In this document: positions 38,716 through 47,185 of the stretch, piece after piece
Numbering within the stretch: the first letter of the stretch is position 1
Layout: each line of letters begins with the position of its first letter
Origin: JBGSMF01 sp041740315
GTDB taxonomy: Bacteria; Chloroflexota; Anaerolineae; Fen-1058
Assembly (NCBI GenBank): GCA_041740315.1
Contig: JBGSMF010000263.1
Location: 4,622-68,621 of the forward strand
Reading direction: 5' to 3'
Length of the DNA stretch: 64,000 bases
Program-made: the position numbers and the translations under genes
Notes under the pieces: model-generated
The model's database searches: none
Seen by the model: only the letters and a program-made list of their open reading frames with translations
What the model was told of the DNA's origin: nothing

Positions 38716-40165
38716 TAGCCAATAATTGCATCCCCGCCTCAACCACAGACAGCCACGAGCCGGGCGCAATTCCTAACAACAGCGTAACCAGTGCGGCAAT
38801 GGCCAGGGTCCACCCATACAGGGGGCGCAGTGCGGGCCAGTCTTGTTCGGGTTCTTGCATTGTCATCACCACCACCACACGCAGATAGTAAAAGGCGCTG
38901 ACCAGGCTGGTGAGGACGCCAATAGCCACCAGCCAAACTAGGCGGCTACCCAGGGCCGCCGCAAAGACATAATATTTGGCAAAAAAGCCGGCTGTGGGCG
39001 GGATGCCCGTCAACGAAAACATAAAGATTACCATGGCCACTGCCGCCCACGGCTGGCGGCGCATTAGCCCGGCATAGCGGCCAAACGATTGATCTTCGGT
39101 TTTGCTGGCATCCTCAGTCAAAGCTGCCAGCAAAGCAAACGCGCCGATATTTGTGAATGTATATGCCGCCAGGTAAAACAGCATGCCTGCCGCGCCCAGA
39201 GCGCTGCCAGCGGCCATGCCCATCAGCAAATAGCCGGCGTGGGCAATGCTGGAATATGCCAGCATGCGCTTGAGATTGGTTTGAACAATCGCTGTCACAT
39301 TGCCAACGATCATTGTCAAGGCCGACAGCACGGCCACAATCGCGCCCCAATCCACATATAGCTCTGGCAGAGCGTACAAAAAGACGCGCATCAACGCGGC
39401 AAAGCCGGCCAGCTTGACTACCACCGACATAAAACCCGTCACCGGTGTAGGCGCGCCCTCGTACACATCGGGCGTCCACATATGGAACGGCACGGCAGCC
39501 ACCTTGAATCCCAGGCCGACCAAAATGAGGCCTGCCCCAACTAGCAGCAATGTGTTGCGCGCCGGATATTGGGTATGTGATATTGCGGCCAGGCTGGTCG
39601 TGCCGGTTGCGCCATAGACCAGCGCAATGCCAAACACCAAAAAACCGCTGGCAAACGCCCCCAGCAAGAAATATTTGAGGGCGGCTTCTTCAGACTCTAA
39701 TTGTGGGTGCGCAAAGCCGGCCAACACATACAACGGGATCGAGAGCAATTCTAGCCCCAAGAACACCACAATCAAATCGGCTCCCGAGGCCATCAACACC
39801 ATGCCGGCTGTGCTGAACAGCAGTAGCGCGTAATACTCGCCCCGTTCGATGCGGCGGCTGCGCATATAGTCCATCGAGCTCATCACCGTGAGGGCCGTGG
39901 CCGTGATGCCAATGGCGCTGAGGAAAAGCGCCATGCCATCTTGCACCACGCTCTGCGTCCCGCCAAAGCCGCTGGCTTGCTGCCGCCATAGGGCAATCAC
40001 TGCTATCATTGCCGCCGCCAACCCCAGCAAGCCAGCCAGCCCTAGCGCAGTATAGTGCTGCGGCTTGGCGACCAGGTCGAACAGCAAAATAATCATTCCC
40101 CAGCCGCACAATATGAGCACAGGCAGAGAGACCAAAATGTCTTGGGCTGAAAATTGAATTTGCAT
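38711..40165 (-). CDS. nuoN: NADH-quinone oxidoreductase subunit N (complete nuo operon)
   Basis: A 484-residue antiporter-like subunit, the last gene of the complete nuo operon. It shows 'VVFLGLELLSIPLYVLAGF' with the conserved Glu, 'FKVAAVPFHMWTPDVYEGAPTPVTGFMSVVVKLAGF' with the Lys helix pair and 'LKRMLAYSSIAHAGYLLMG'. It is a distinct paralogue of the NuoN at 1731-3197. It starts at ATG 40165, 61 bases after the nuoM stop, across an octamer repeat. Confidence 0.94.
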   Translation of the reverse strand: MQIQFSAQDILVSLPVLILCGWGMIILLFDLVAKPQHYTALGLAGLLGLAAAMIAVIALWRQQASGFGGTQSVVQDGMALFLSAIGITATALTVMSSMDYMRSRRIERGEYYALLLFSTAGMVLMASGADLIVVFLGLELLSIPLYVLAGFAHPQLESEEAALKYFLLGAFASGFLVFGIALVYGATGTTSLAAISHTQYPARNTLLLVGAGLILVGLGFKVAAVPFHMWTPDVYEGAPTPVTGFMSVVVKLAGFAALMRVFLYALPELYVDWGAIVAVLSALTMIVGNVTAIVQTNLKRMLAYSSIAHAGYLLMGMAAGSALGAAGMLFYLAAYTFTNIGAFALLAALTEDASKTEDQSFGRYAGLMRRQPWAAVAMVIFMFSLTGIPPTAGFFAKYYVFAAALGSRLVWLVAIGVLTSLVSAFYYLRVVVVMTMQEPEQDWPALRPLYGWTLAIAALVTLLLGIAPGSWLSVVEAGMQLLAK

Positions 40166-40187
40166 AAATATCTCTAGTTGTCTAGTC

Positions 40188-40243
40188 TGATAGTCAAATA
40201 GCCTGGTAGTCGAATGGTCTATCCGACTATTTGACTAACAGAC
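40188..40243. repeat. Inverted octamer arrays in the nuoM-nuoN gap
   Basis: tgatagtc, aaatagcc, tggtagtc and gaatggtc (40188-40219) are followed directly by the inverted units tatccgac, tatttgac and taacagac (40220-40243). The register is eight bases. The right arm contains the end of nuoM (codons 'SLLVK' and the stop, minus strand). The transcript between nuoM and nuoN can fold into a hairpin. Confidence 0.8.
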
Positions 40244-41729
40244 TAACCGCTGCATCCATTGCATCAAAAAAAGGCCGGGGATACAGGCCGATGACAAAGA
40301 TCAAAACCACCAGCGGGGCCAGCACCCATAACTCGCGCCGCGTCAAGTCTTGCATATCCTGGTTGGCCGGCTTGACCTCGCCCAGGTATACTTTTTGGAA
40401 CATTGTCAGCAAATACACTGCCGCCAAAATCACTCCGCTGGCGGCAAAGGCCGTATACACCCAGGGCTGTGGGGCCAACGCCTGGCTGTGGAACGAGCCG
40501 AGCAAAATCGTAAACTCGCCCACAAAGCCATTCAAGCCCGGCAGCCCCATCGAGCTGAGCACAACGATGAGCGACAGCGCGCCATACACCGGCATCAGCT
40601 TCATCAACCCGCCAAAAGCGTCCATCTGGCGAGTGTGTTTGCGCTCGTAAATCATGCCCACCAGCAAGAACAAGGCGCCAGTGGACAGGCCGTGATTGAT
40701 CATTTGCAGCAGCGCGCCCTGGATGCCGGCCGCGGTGAGGCTGAAAATGCCCAGCACCACAAAGCCCAGGTGGCTGACCGAAGAATAGGCCACCAGCTTT
40801 TTAACGTCGCTCTGGGCATAGCTGACCAGTGCGCCATAGATGATGCCAATAATCGCCAGCACTGCCATCACCGGCGCAGCCTGCGCCGATGCCTGCGGAA
40901 AGAGCGGCAGGTTGAAGCGCAAAAAGCCATAGGTGCCCATCTTGAGCAAGACGCCCGCCAGGATCACGCTGCCGGCGGTGGGCGCTTCGACGTGCGCATC
41001 GGGCAGCCACGAGTGCAGCGGCCACAATGGCACTTTGATGGCAAATGCGATGGCAAAGCCCGCAAACAGCCACAACTGCTGGCCGACGCCCAGATTCATA
41101 GCCAGCGGGATGAGCTGGGTCAGATCAAATGTGCCCACGCCATTATGCTGCTCGGCATACATCAACCACAGGCTGATGATGGACAGCAGCATCAGCAGCG
41201 AACCAGCCATGGTGTATAGAAAGAACTTGACCGCGGCATACACCCGGCGCGGCCCGCCCCAAATGCCAATGAGGAAATACATGGGGACGAGCGTAAATTC
41301 CCAAAAGATGTAAAACAAGAAGAGATCGAGCGACGCAAAAACGCCCAGCATGCCGGTCTCTAGCAAAAGCATGAAAATCATGTACTCTTTGAGCCGGTCG
41401 TGCACCGCGTTCCAAGACGATAAAATGGCGATGGGCGTGATGAGCGTGGTTAGCAGCACTAACCACAGGCTGATGCCATCTATGCCCAGGAAATATTGAA
41501 TGCCCCACATTGGCACCCACAAGGCGCGGTCTACAAATTGCAACCCGGCTTGGCGCCACTGGAAAAAGATCAGCAAGCCCAGCGATAGCACAAACGTCAC
41601 CGCCGAAAAGACCAATGCCGCGCGCTTGATCATCTCCTCGCGCTCGCGCCGGATGAGCAGCAGCGCCAGCGCGCCCAGCGTGGGCAGAAAGGTGATAATG
41701 GTCAGTAATGGAAAATTCAGAACGTTCAT
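40227..41729 (-). CDS. nuoM: NADH-quinone oxidoreductase subunit M (complete nuo operon)
   Basis: A 500-residue proton-pumping subunit with about 14 helices. Signature segments are 'LFYIFWEFTLVPMYFLIGIWGG' (conserved Glu), 'KVPLWPLHSWLPDAHVEAPTAGSVILAGVLLKMGTYGFLR' and 'DVKKLVAYSSVSHLGFVVLG'. It follows nuoL in transcription order, but the two are separated by the antisense toxin-antitoxin pair at 41834-42438. The C-terminal residues and stop lie in an octamer repeat. Confidence 0.95.
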   Translation of the reverse strand: MNVLNFPLLTIITFLPTLGALALLLIRREREEMIKRAALVFSAVTFVLSLGLLIFFQWRQAGLQFVDRALWVPMWGIQYFLGIDGISLWLVLLTTLITPIAILSSWNAVHDRLKEYMIFMLLLETGMLGVFASLDLFLFYIFWEFTLVPMYFLIGIWGGPRRVYAAVKFFLYTMAGSLLMLLSIISLWLMYAEQHNGVGTFDLTQLIPLAMNLGVGQQLWLFAGFAIAFAIKVPLWPLHSWLPDAHVEAPTAGSVILAGVLLKMGTYGFLRFNLPLFPQASAQAAPVMAVLAIIGIIYGALVSYAQSDVKKLVAYSSVSHLGFVVLGIFSLTAAGIQGALLQMINHGLSTGALFLLVGMIYERKHTRQMDAFGGLMKLMPVYGALSLIVVLSSMGLPGLNGFVGEFTILLGSFHSQALAPQPWVYTAFAASGVILAAVYLLTMFQKVYLGEVKPANQDMQDLTRRELWVLAPLVVLIFVIGLYPRPFFDAMDAAVSLLVK

Positions 41730-41760
41730 CTGTCTCCTTGATTCGGTAGATGACAGCTGT

Positions 41761-41789
41761 TGCCGAGCAAGCGCAAGAATGTTATAATA
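41761..41789 (+). promoter_or_regulatory. Promoter of the TumA/TumE-like pair
   Basis: TTGCCG (41761-41766), 17 bases, then a perfect TATAAT (41784-41789). It is on the + strand, opposite to the nuo operon, and is 45 bases upstream of the antitoxin-like start. This gives the pair its own transcription. Confidence 0.7.
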
Positions 41790-41833
41790 ATTTAACCGAG
41801 CAATACAATTGTTGGCTAGATGGAGTCAAGACC

Positions 41834-42052
41834 ATGTTCAAATCAAAACGCCTTACCTTTGATGAATTGTGCGAGCGATTGCGCCAGTACGAGCTCAAAT
41901 ATGGCTATTCTACCATCGAGTTTTATCGCCGCTTTGAAAGCGGTGAACTGGGCGATGATGACGATCTGATGCTGTGGGCAGGTTTGTATCATCTTTATTT
42001 AACTTCATTGCCTATCCGTCAATTTATGCAAAAGGAAACAATAGCTGCGTGA
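41834..42052 (+). CDS. Putative antitoxin of a TumA/TumE-like module
   Basis: A 72-residue acidic protein: 'LTFDELCERLRQYELKYGYSTIEFYRRFESGELGDDDDLMLWAGLYHLYL'. The pattern 'KYG.S..EFY.RFE.GELGDD.D...W..LY' is that of small proteins found upstream of DUF6516 (TumE-type) toxins. ATG 41834 has GGAG eight bases upstream; a longer N-terminus from 41750 is not needed. Its stop overlaps the start of the toxin-like gene (GTGA), so the two are coupled. Family naming is from memory of the motif. Confidence 0.65.
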   Translation: MFKSKRLTFDELCERLRQYELKYGYSTIEFYRRFESGELGDDDDLMLWAGLYHLYLTSLPIRQFMQKETIAA

Positions 42053-42438
42053 TTATTGACGAGTATTTCACATCCATCGAACATACTCTGGAACGCAACG
42101 CCCGAATTAGCAAGATTGAAGAGCCAATCGTTTGCCTGGCCTCAGACAACCACAATGGAATTTTGCGATGCCGCGTTTTCTTTTGGGATAATTCGTATCT
42201 TGACATCCATGAAACCATCAGCACTGAACTGGGTTATCCTGTTCGCGTGAATTATGCATATGCTTACATTCGCAATGGTCAGGGTGTATTTCGTTACGAT
42301 AATGCTCCTCATCATCCCGAAATTGCAACCCATCCTCATCACAAGCATATCGGGCCAACTGATCGTCTAGCTCCAACAGACCAGCCTACGCTGAGCCAGG
42401 TGTTGGCTGAGATAGAAGGCTGGTTGAACTCAACGTAA
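42049..42438 (+). CDS. TumE-like (DUF6516) putative toxin
   Basis: A 129-residue protein: 'IIDEYFTSIEHTLERNARISKIEE...GILRCRVFFWDNSYLDIHETIST', 'YAYAYIRNGQGVFRYDNAPHHPEIATHPHHKHIG' and 'PTLSQVLAEIEGWL'. The 'FRYDNAPHHPE..THPHHKH' block is characteristic of the DUF6516/TumE family, assigned as toxins. The start is GTG 42049 overlapping the antitoxin stop. It converges on nuoL with a nine-base 3' overlap. The pair sits on the opposite strand inside the nuo operon, between nuoL and nuoM. Confidence 0.75.
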   Translation: MIIDEYFTSIEHTLERNARISKIEEPIVCLASDNHNGILRCRVFFWDNSYLDIHETISTELGYPVRVNYAYAYIRNGQGVFRYDNAPHHPEIATHPHHKHIGPTDRLAPTDQPTLSQVLAEIEGWLNST

Positions 42439-44511
42439 CACCAAATACACCACAATCGCCACCACGCCCATAAAGATCCCCAATGCATAGGTGCGCACAT
42501 AGCCGGTCTGCAACTTGCGCAGTTGCTCGGCCAGCGCGCGCACCAGCCTGCCCGCGCCATCAAAGCCGGCGTCAATGAGGCCCTTGTCTACCGGCTGGCT
42601 CAGAAATTCGGTTGCGCGCTTGAACGTGCCGGCAATCGCAGTATCGTGGAACCAATCGTGCCAAAAGCGCCCGTCAATCACATCAGCCAGGAAATTTGCC
42701 AGCCGCCGGAACGGGTCAACAAAGAAATAGGCGTAAATTTCATCTACCCAATACTTGGCATTCAGCAGCCGGAAAACCCCGCCCAAGCGGCGCAAGGGAT
42801 CATCTGATTCAACCGGCTGGGGGCCAAAGTAGCTGCGATAGGTCAGCGTGCCCAGCCCAACGCCCGCTGCCGCCACGGCGATGGAAACGCCCGCCAGCAA
42901 GGGCGCAAGCGAAGGTAACGGCTCGGCAGAATGGTGGCCGGTGTAAAAATCTTGAAACCAGTGAATGCCCAGCAGCGGCGCGTTGGCAAACCCTGCCACG
43001 GCGGCCAAGAACGCCAGCGCCAGCAGCACATTGACCATCACCGGCGGGCTTTCTGTGGCGTGTTTGGCAGCAGCGTGGCGCGGCGCGCCGAAAAAGACCA
43101 TGATCACCTGGCGCGTCATGTAAAACGCTGTAAAGAACGCCGCCACCAACAAAAAGACAAAGGCCAGTTGATACGGCCACAAGGCGGCTCCCTTGCTGCC
43201 AAAGCCCTTGATAAAGGCTTCTAACACAATTTCGTCCTTGCTCCAAAAGCCGGCCAGTGGCGGCACACCCGCCAGCGCCAGCGCGCCGACGAGATAGGCC
43301 CAAAAGGTCTTGGTTAGCCTGTTCTTTAGCCCGCCCATGTGGCGAATGTCGCCTGCCTGGTCGGCAGACAAGTTCGGGTCAAATTCGTGGTTGTTGGTCA
43401 GCAGTCGGTGGTCATTGGTTGCATGATGCCCGTGCTCCATGGCGTGAATCACGCTGCCCGCGCCCAAAAAGAGCAGCGCCTTGAAAAACGCGTGGGTGGC
43501 CAAATGAAACACGCCCGCGGCAGCCGCGCCCATCCCTACCGCCGTGATCATAAAGCCAAGCTGGCTGATGGTGGAATAGGCCAGAATCTTTTTAATATCA
43601 AATTGGGCCAGCGCGATAGTAGCCGCAAACAAGGCTGTGGCTGCGCCAACCAGCGCCACCACCGTTTGCGAGACAGGCGCAAGCTCGTAAAGAGGCTGGC
43701 TGCGGGCGATCATGTACACGCCCGCTGTGACCATCGTCGCGGCGTGGATGAGGGCCGAAACCGGCGTGGGGCCGGCCATCGCATCGGGCAGCCAGACGTA
43801 CAGCGGAATTTGCGCGCTCTTGCCGGCAGCGCCCACAAACAGCAGCAGTGTGATGGCAGTGGCCAAACCTGCTTCGAGGTGCGGCTCGTGCAAGACCTGG
43901 TGGAACTGGAACGAATCAAATGTATAAAAAATCAAGAAAATGCCCAGCAAAAAGCCAAAATCGCCTATGCGGTTGACGATAAAAGCCTTGTTGGCCGCAT
44001 CGGAATTCTTTTTCTTTTCAAACCAGAACCCAATCAACAAATACGAGCACAGGCCCACGCCTTCCCAGCCGATGAACAGCATCAGATAAGAATTGCCCAT
44101 CACCAGCGTGAGCATAAAGACCAGAAAGAGATTGAGGTACACAAAAAAGCGCCGATAGCGGCTGTCGCCCTGCATATAGCCGATGGAGTAAATGTGAATG
44201 AGCGTGCCCACGCCTGTAACCACCAGCAACATTGTGGCTGAAAGCGGGTCAATCCATGCGCCCAGCTCGATTTTGAGTTTGCCTATCTCGGCCCAGGTGT
44301 ACCACGCGCGCTCGACGCTGTGTGCCCCTTCGGGCAAGCCCAACACCGCCACAAAGGTCAGACCCGCCAGCACAAACGCGGCCGACGAAGCCAACACTGC
44401 AATGGCGCTGACGGTCTCTTTTTTCATCCGCCGCCCAAAGAAAGAGTTGATCGCCACACCCAAGGCCGGAAGAACAATAATCAGCCACGCCAGGTCAAAG
44501 ATTGCTTGCAT
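42430..44511 (-). CDS. nuoL: NADH-quinone oxidoreductase subunit L
   Basis: A 693-residue distal pumping subunit with about 16 helices and the long lateral helix. Recognisable parts are 'LMLFIGWEGVGLCSYLLIGFWFE', 'KSAQIPLYVWLPDAMAGPTPVSALIHAATMVTAGVYMIARS', 'FDIKKILAYSTISQLGFMITAVG' and 'FHLATHAFFKALLFLGAGSVIHAMEH'. The loop after this ('HATNDHRLLTNNHEFDPN') is encoded by heptamer repeats (43389-43423). ATG 44511 fits the family start ('QAIFDLAWLIIVLPALG'). The C-terminal region (about 590-670) holds the lateral helix and an amphipathic stretch. Confidence 0.95.
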   Translation of the reverse strand: MQAIFDLAWLIIVLPALGVAINSFFGRRMKKETVSAIAVLASSAAFVLAGLTFVAVLGLPEGAHSVERAWYTWAEIGKLKIELGAWIDPLSATMLLVVTGVGTLIHIYSIGYMQGDSRYRRFFVYLNLFLVFMLTLVMGNSYLMLFIGWEGVGLCSYLLIGFWFEKKKNSDAANKAFIVNRIGDFGFLLGIFLIFYTFDSFQFHQVLHEPHLEAGLATAITLLLFVGAAGKSAQIPLYVWLPDAMAGPTPVSALIHAATMVTAGVYMIARSQPLYELAPVSQTVVALVGAATALFAATIALAQFDIKKILAYSTISQLGFMITAVGMGAAAAGVFHLATHAFFKALLFLGAGSVIHAMEHGHHATNDHRLLTNNHEFDPNLSADQAGDIRHMGGLKNRLTKTFWAYLVGALALAGVPPLAGFWSKDEIVLEAFIKGFGSKGAALWPYQLAFVFLLVAAFFTAFYMTRQVIMVFFGAPRHAAAKHATESPPVMVNVLLALAFLAAVAGFANAPLLGIHWFQDFYTGHHSAEPLPSLAPLLAGVSIAVAAAGVGLGTLTYRSYFGPQPVESDDPLRRLGGVFRLLNAKYWVDEIYAYFFVDPFRRLANFLADVIDGRFWHDWFHDTAIAGTFKRATEFLSQPVDKGLIDAGFDGAGRLVRALAEQLRKLQTGYVRTYALGIFMGVVAIVVYLVLR
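43389..43423. repeat. Five degenerate heptamers inside nuoL
   Basis: ggttgtt, ggtcagc, agtcggt, ggtcatt and ggttgca are in seven-base register. They encode the loop 'HATNDHRLLTNNHEF' in the periplasmic/cytoplasmic loop after the conserved His helix. The residues 'TNDH' are the same as at the end of the atpI-like protein (3478 array), because the same word was inserted in both. Confidence 0.82.
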
Positions 44512-44525
44512 AAGTATCCTGTTAT

Positions 44526-44706
44526 CCACAAAGAACACGAAGAAACACTAATTTTTTCTTTCTTGGTGCGCTTTTGTGGATGGAAATCCCTACAGATTAA
44601 GAGTTAATCCATAGGACGGCTCTGGCCGTAGGAATTTCCTTTTTCACCACAAAGGGCACAAGGGCACACAAAGGAAACTTGGTGTCCCTTTGTGTACTTG
44701 GTGGTT
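44526..44706. repeat. Three nested inverted repeats in the nuoK-nuoL gap
   Basis: Pair 1: ccacaaagaacacgaag (44526-44542) with gcgcttttgtgga (44568-44580). Pair 2: tggaaatccctac (44580-44592) with gtaggaatttcc (44628-44639). Pair 3: caccacaaagggcacaagg (44645-44663) with ccctttgtgtacttggtggt (44686-44705). Words such as cacaaag/ggcacaa repeat with a seven-base step. No reading frame is supported in this 200-base gap. Confidence 0.72.
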
Positions 44707-44714
44707 AACTTGAT

Positions 44715-45032
44715 TTACCCCTTCATCATATTGATGTCGTCAATATTGATGCTTTGCTTGGTTTTGAAAATCATCACAATCAGCGCCAGGCCCACCGCCA
44801 CTTCGGCGGCTGCCACGGTCATTACAAAAAACACAAATATCTGACCCTCCAAAGCGCCCCAGGCATAGGCAAAGGCCACAAAGGCCAGGTTGGCTGCATT
44901 GAGCATCAGCTCGACCGACATAAAGACGATGATGGCGTTGCGCCGTGTTAGCACGCCCACCACGCCCAGTGTGAACAAGACGGTGCTGAGCGCGATATAG
45001 CCGGGCAATAATTGTGTTGAAAAAGTATCCAT
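44715..45032 (-). CDS. nuoK: NADH-quinone oxidoreductase subunit K
   Basis: A 105-residue membrane subunit with three helices, homologous to MrpC. 'GYIALSTVLFTLGVVGVLTRRNAIIVFMSVELMLNAANLAFVAFA' contains the conserved Glu in 'SVELMLNAANL', and a second conserved Glu is in 'AAAEVAVGLALIVMIFK'. ATG 45032 has AGGTGG five bases upstream. It is 12 bases from nuoJ. Confidence 0.95.
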   Translation of the reverse strand: MDTFSTQLLPGYIALSTVLFTLGVVGVLTRRNAIIVFMSVELMLNAANLAFVAFAYAWGALEGQIFVFFVMTVAAAEVAVGLALIVMIFKTKQSINIDDINMMKG

Positions 45033-45044
45033 ACCTTCCACCTG

Positions 45045-45557
45045 CTATTTTCCGCCTTTCACTTTATCATCCTTCGTCAACACCACCGCGCCCACCAGCG
45101 CCACCAGCAGCAAGACCGAGGTGATTTCAAACGGCAGCAAGTAGCGGCTGAACAAGAGCGTCCCCACCGCCGCCGGGCTGCTATCGGGCAGCGCGCCGGC
45201 CGCTGTGGGCAAAGCCGTCCCCCGGCTTTGCACAACCCCGCCAGCCACCAGCAAAATCAGCGCCAACCCAATGGCAAGCGGCTGTTGCCAGCGCAGGGAC
45301 TCCTTTTCGTGGGCGTGCTCAGCGCCCAGCAGCATGATGACGAACAAAAATAGCACCATAATTGCGCCCGCATAAACCGATACTTGCACCATCGCCAAAA
45401 ACGGCGCATTCAGGGCCAGGTAGAGCACTGCGATGGCGCTCAGGTTCAACACCAGGAACAGCGCGCTGTGCACGGCGCTGCGGCTGGTGATCATTGCCAC
45501 AGCCGAGGCCAATGCCACCGCGCCAACGATGATGAATAGAATCAATTCAGTATTCAA
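45045..45557 (-). CDS. nuoJ: NADH-quinone oxidoreductase subunit J
   Basis: A 170-residue subunit with five helices: 'ILFIIVGAVALASAVAMITSRSAVHSALFLVLNLSAIAVLYLALNAPFLAMVQVSVYAGAIMVLFLFVIMLL', the family core (with 'VYAGAIMVLFLFVIM'). TTG 45557 is the likely start, with GAGGAAGGG upstream; the 16 residues before it come from the tattacg repeat. The hydrophilic tail ends 'DDKVKGGK'. Confidence 0.94.
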   Translation of the reverse strand: MNTELILFIIVGAVALASAVAMITSRSAVHSALFLVLNLSAIAVLYLALNAPFLAMVQVSVYAGAIMVLFLFVIMLLGAEHAHEKESLRWQQPLAIGLALILLVAGGVVQSRGTALPTAAGALPDSSPAAVGTLLFSRYLLPFEITSVLLLVALVGAVVLTKDDKVKGGK

Positions 45558-45574
45558 AATCCCTTCCTCAAACC

Positions 45575-45608
45575 TATTACGTATTACGTAATACGTAATA
45601 CGCAATAC
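45575..45608. repeat. Inverted heptamers tattacg/taatacg in the nuoI-nuoJ gap
   Basis: Two units tattacg (45575-45588) face two units taatacg (45589-45602) plus caatac. The whole is a near-perfect palindrome with seven-base period between nuoI and nuoJ. Confidence 0.8.
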
Positions 45609-45611
45609 ATT

Positions 45612-46115
45612 CTACGGCTCATTGACTAACCCCTCAGGCCGAATAGCCGCCCGCGCGCTGCCAGGCATCACCTTTTGCGGCGTGCCCGGCTTGCCAGCGG
45701 GCGGCGGAACGATGAGCATGTCTTTGGTATAAATCAGGCTGCGCCGGTCATAGGCCGCCAGCTCGTACTTGCCGGTCAAGACGATGGCATTGGTGGGGCA
45801 GGCGTCTTCACAGTAACCGCAAAAAATGCAGCGCAGCATGTTAATTTCATAGGTCGAGGCATAGCGCTCGCCGGGGCTGTAACGCGCGTCATCAGTATTG
45901 TCCGAGGCTTCCACATAAATCGCGTCTGCCGGGCAGGCCGCCGCGCACAGCGAACAGCCGATGCAGCGTTCTAACCCATCCTCGTAGCGGCGCAGCTCGT
46001 GCAAGCCGCGAAAGCGCGGCCGCACTGGCCGTTTGACCTCTGGATATTGAATGGTCACCGGCGGGTTGAACAACTGCCGAAACGTTGTGGCAAAACCCTT
46101 GAAAAGTTGAAACAT
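45612..46115 (-). CDS. nuoI: NADH-quinone oxidoreductase subunit I (two [4Fe-4S])
   Basis: A 167-residue ferredoxin-type subunit carrying clusters N6a and N6b. Two full motifs are seen: 'CIGCSLCAAACPADAIYVE' and 'CIFCGYCEDACPTNAIVLT'. The N-terminus 'MFQLFKGFATTFRQLFNPPVTIQYPE' is a normal membrane-associated start. ATG 46115 shares its A with the nuoH stop (TGATG). A longer open frame upstream is only nuoH read in another frame. Confidence 0.96.
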   Translation of the reverse strand: MFQLFKGFATTFRQLFNPPVTIQYPEVKRPVRPRFRGLHELRRYEDGLERCIGCSLCAAACPADAIYVEASDNTDDARYSPGERYASTYEINMLRCIFCGYCEDACPTNAIVLTGKYELAAYDRRSLIYTKDMLIVPPPAGKPGTPQKVMPGSARAAIRPEGLVNEP

Positions 46116-47134
46116 CAAGTCCCTCGCACCACCACTGCTATTGCCGTCAACACCATATTGGCCAGCGAGATGGGCAGCATCACCTTCCACCCAAACGCCA
46201 TCAAGCGATCGTAGCGAATGCGCGGCAGGGTAGCCCGCACCCACACCATAATCAACAATGCCGCTGCCACCTTGCCAAAGAAATACAGCGGGCCAAGGCC
46301 GGGCAACTGTCCGGCCAGCGGCCCGTTGTAGCCGCCAAAAAACAGCGTCACTACCAGCGCGCTGACGGCAATCATCTTGATGTATTCGGCCATAAAGAAC
46401 AACGCAAACTTTATGCCGCTGTACTCGGTGTGATAGCCCGCCGTTAGCTCTTGCTCGGCCTCTGGCAGGTCGAACGGGGCCCGGCTCACCTCGGCCAGCA
46501 CGCTGAGGCAAAACATCAGGCAAGCCACTGGCTGCAAAAAGACAAACCACACCTTCTGCTGCGCGGCTACAATTTGGTTCAGGTCGAGCGTGCCGCAAAG
46601 CAGCACCACGCTGAGGACCGATAGCCCCATCGCCAGCTCGTAGCTGATCATCTGCGCCGACGAACGCAGCGCGCCCAGCAAGCTGTACTTGTTGTTCGAA
46701 GACCAGCCCGCCAGCGCAATGCCGTACACGCCGATTGAAGTGATGGCCAGCACGTACAGCAGCCCGACGTTGATGCCGCCCTCCGAGCTGGGCGCGACGA
46801 CCAAAGACACCTGGCGGCCAAACAACTCTACCACCCCGCCAATGGGCACCACGGCAAAGATGACCAGCGCCGGGATGACCGCCACCAGGGGCGCGAGCAC
46901 AAAAATGACCTTGTCTGCGCCCGATGGGATCAATTCTTCTTTAAAGATGAGCTTGATGCCGTCGGCCACCGGCTGTAGCCAGCCGAACTTGCCGGCGCGG
47001 TTTGGCCCGTAGCGCATCTGCAAGCGAGCGATAAACTTGCGCTCGAGCAGCGTCATGTAGGCAAAGCCTGTCAGCGCTCCAGCAACAATGCCCAGGCTCT
47101 TGAGCAACGCTTCAATGATTAAACCTGTGTCCAT
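46115..47134 (-). CDS. nuoH: NADH-quinone oxidoreductase subunit H
   Basis: A 339-residue eight-helix subunit at the quinone site. It has 'YMTLLERKFIARLQMRYGPNRAGKFGWLQPVADGIKLIFKEELIPSGAD' and 'EVSRAPFDLPEAEQELTAGYHTEYSGIKFALFFMAEY', both diagnostic, including the conserved Arg and Glu residues of the quinone tunnel. ATG 47134 has GGAAAG upstream; an extra 19 residues from 47191 come from repeat DNA and are unlikely. Confidence 0.96.
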   Translation of the reverse strand: MDTGLIIEALLKSLGIVAGALTGFAYMTLLERKFIARLQMRYGPNRAGKFGWLQPVADGIKLIFKEELIPSGADKVIFVLAPLVAVIPALVIFAVVPIGGVVELFGRQVSLVVAPSSEGGINVGLLYVLAITSIGVYGIALAGWSSNNKYSLLGALRSSAQMISYELAMGLSVLSVVLLCGTLDLNQIVAAQQKVWFVFLQPVACLMFCLSVLAEVSRAPFDLPEAEQELTAGYHTEYSGIKFALFFMAEYIKMIAVSALVVTLFFGGYNGPLAGQLPGLGPLYFFGKVAAALLIMVWVRATLPRIRYDRLMAFGWKVMLPISLANMVLTAIAVVVRGT

Positions 47135-47150
47135 GCACTTTCCAGTAGAC

Positions 47151-47185
47151 GAACGACAAACGACCAATGACAAAAATTGGTCACC
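47151..47185. repeat. Degenerate heptamers between nuoG and nuoH
   Basis: gaacgac, aaacgac and caatgac (47151-47171) are followed by an inverted ttggtca (47177-47183). Same vocabulary as 3478-3525 and 32654-32702. The nuoG stop lies in the right arm. Confidence 0.7.

Noticed and set aside
46116..46598. Long open frame extending NuoI by about 160 residues upstream
   Set aside because: The extension is nuoH read in another frame and shows no family pattern. NuoI starts at 46115 with a family-typical N-terminus.
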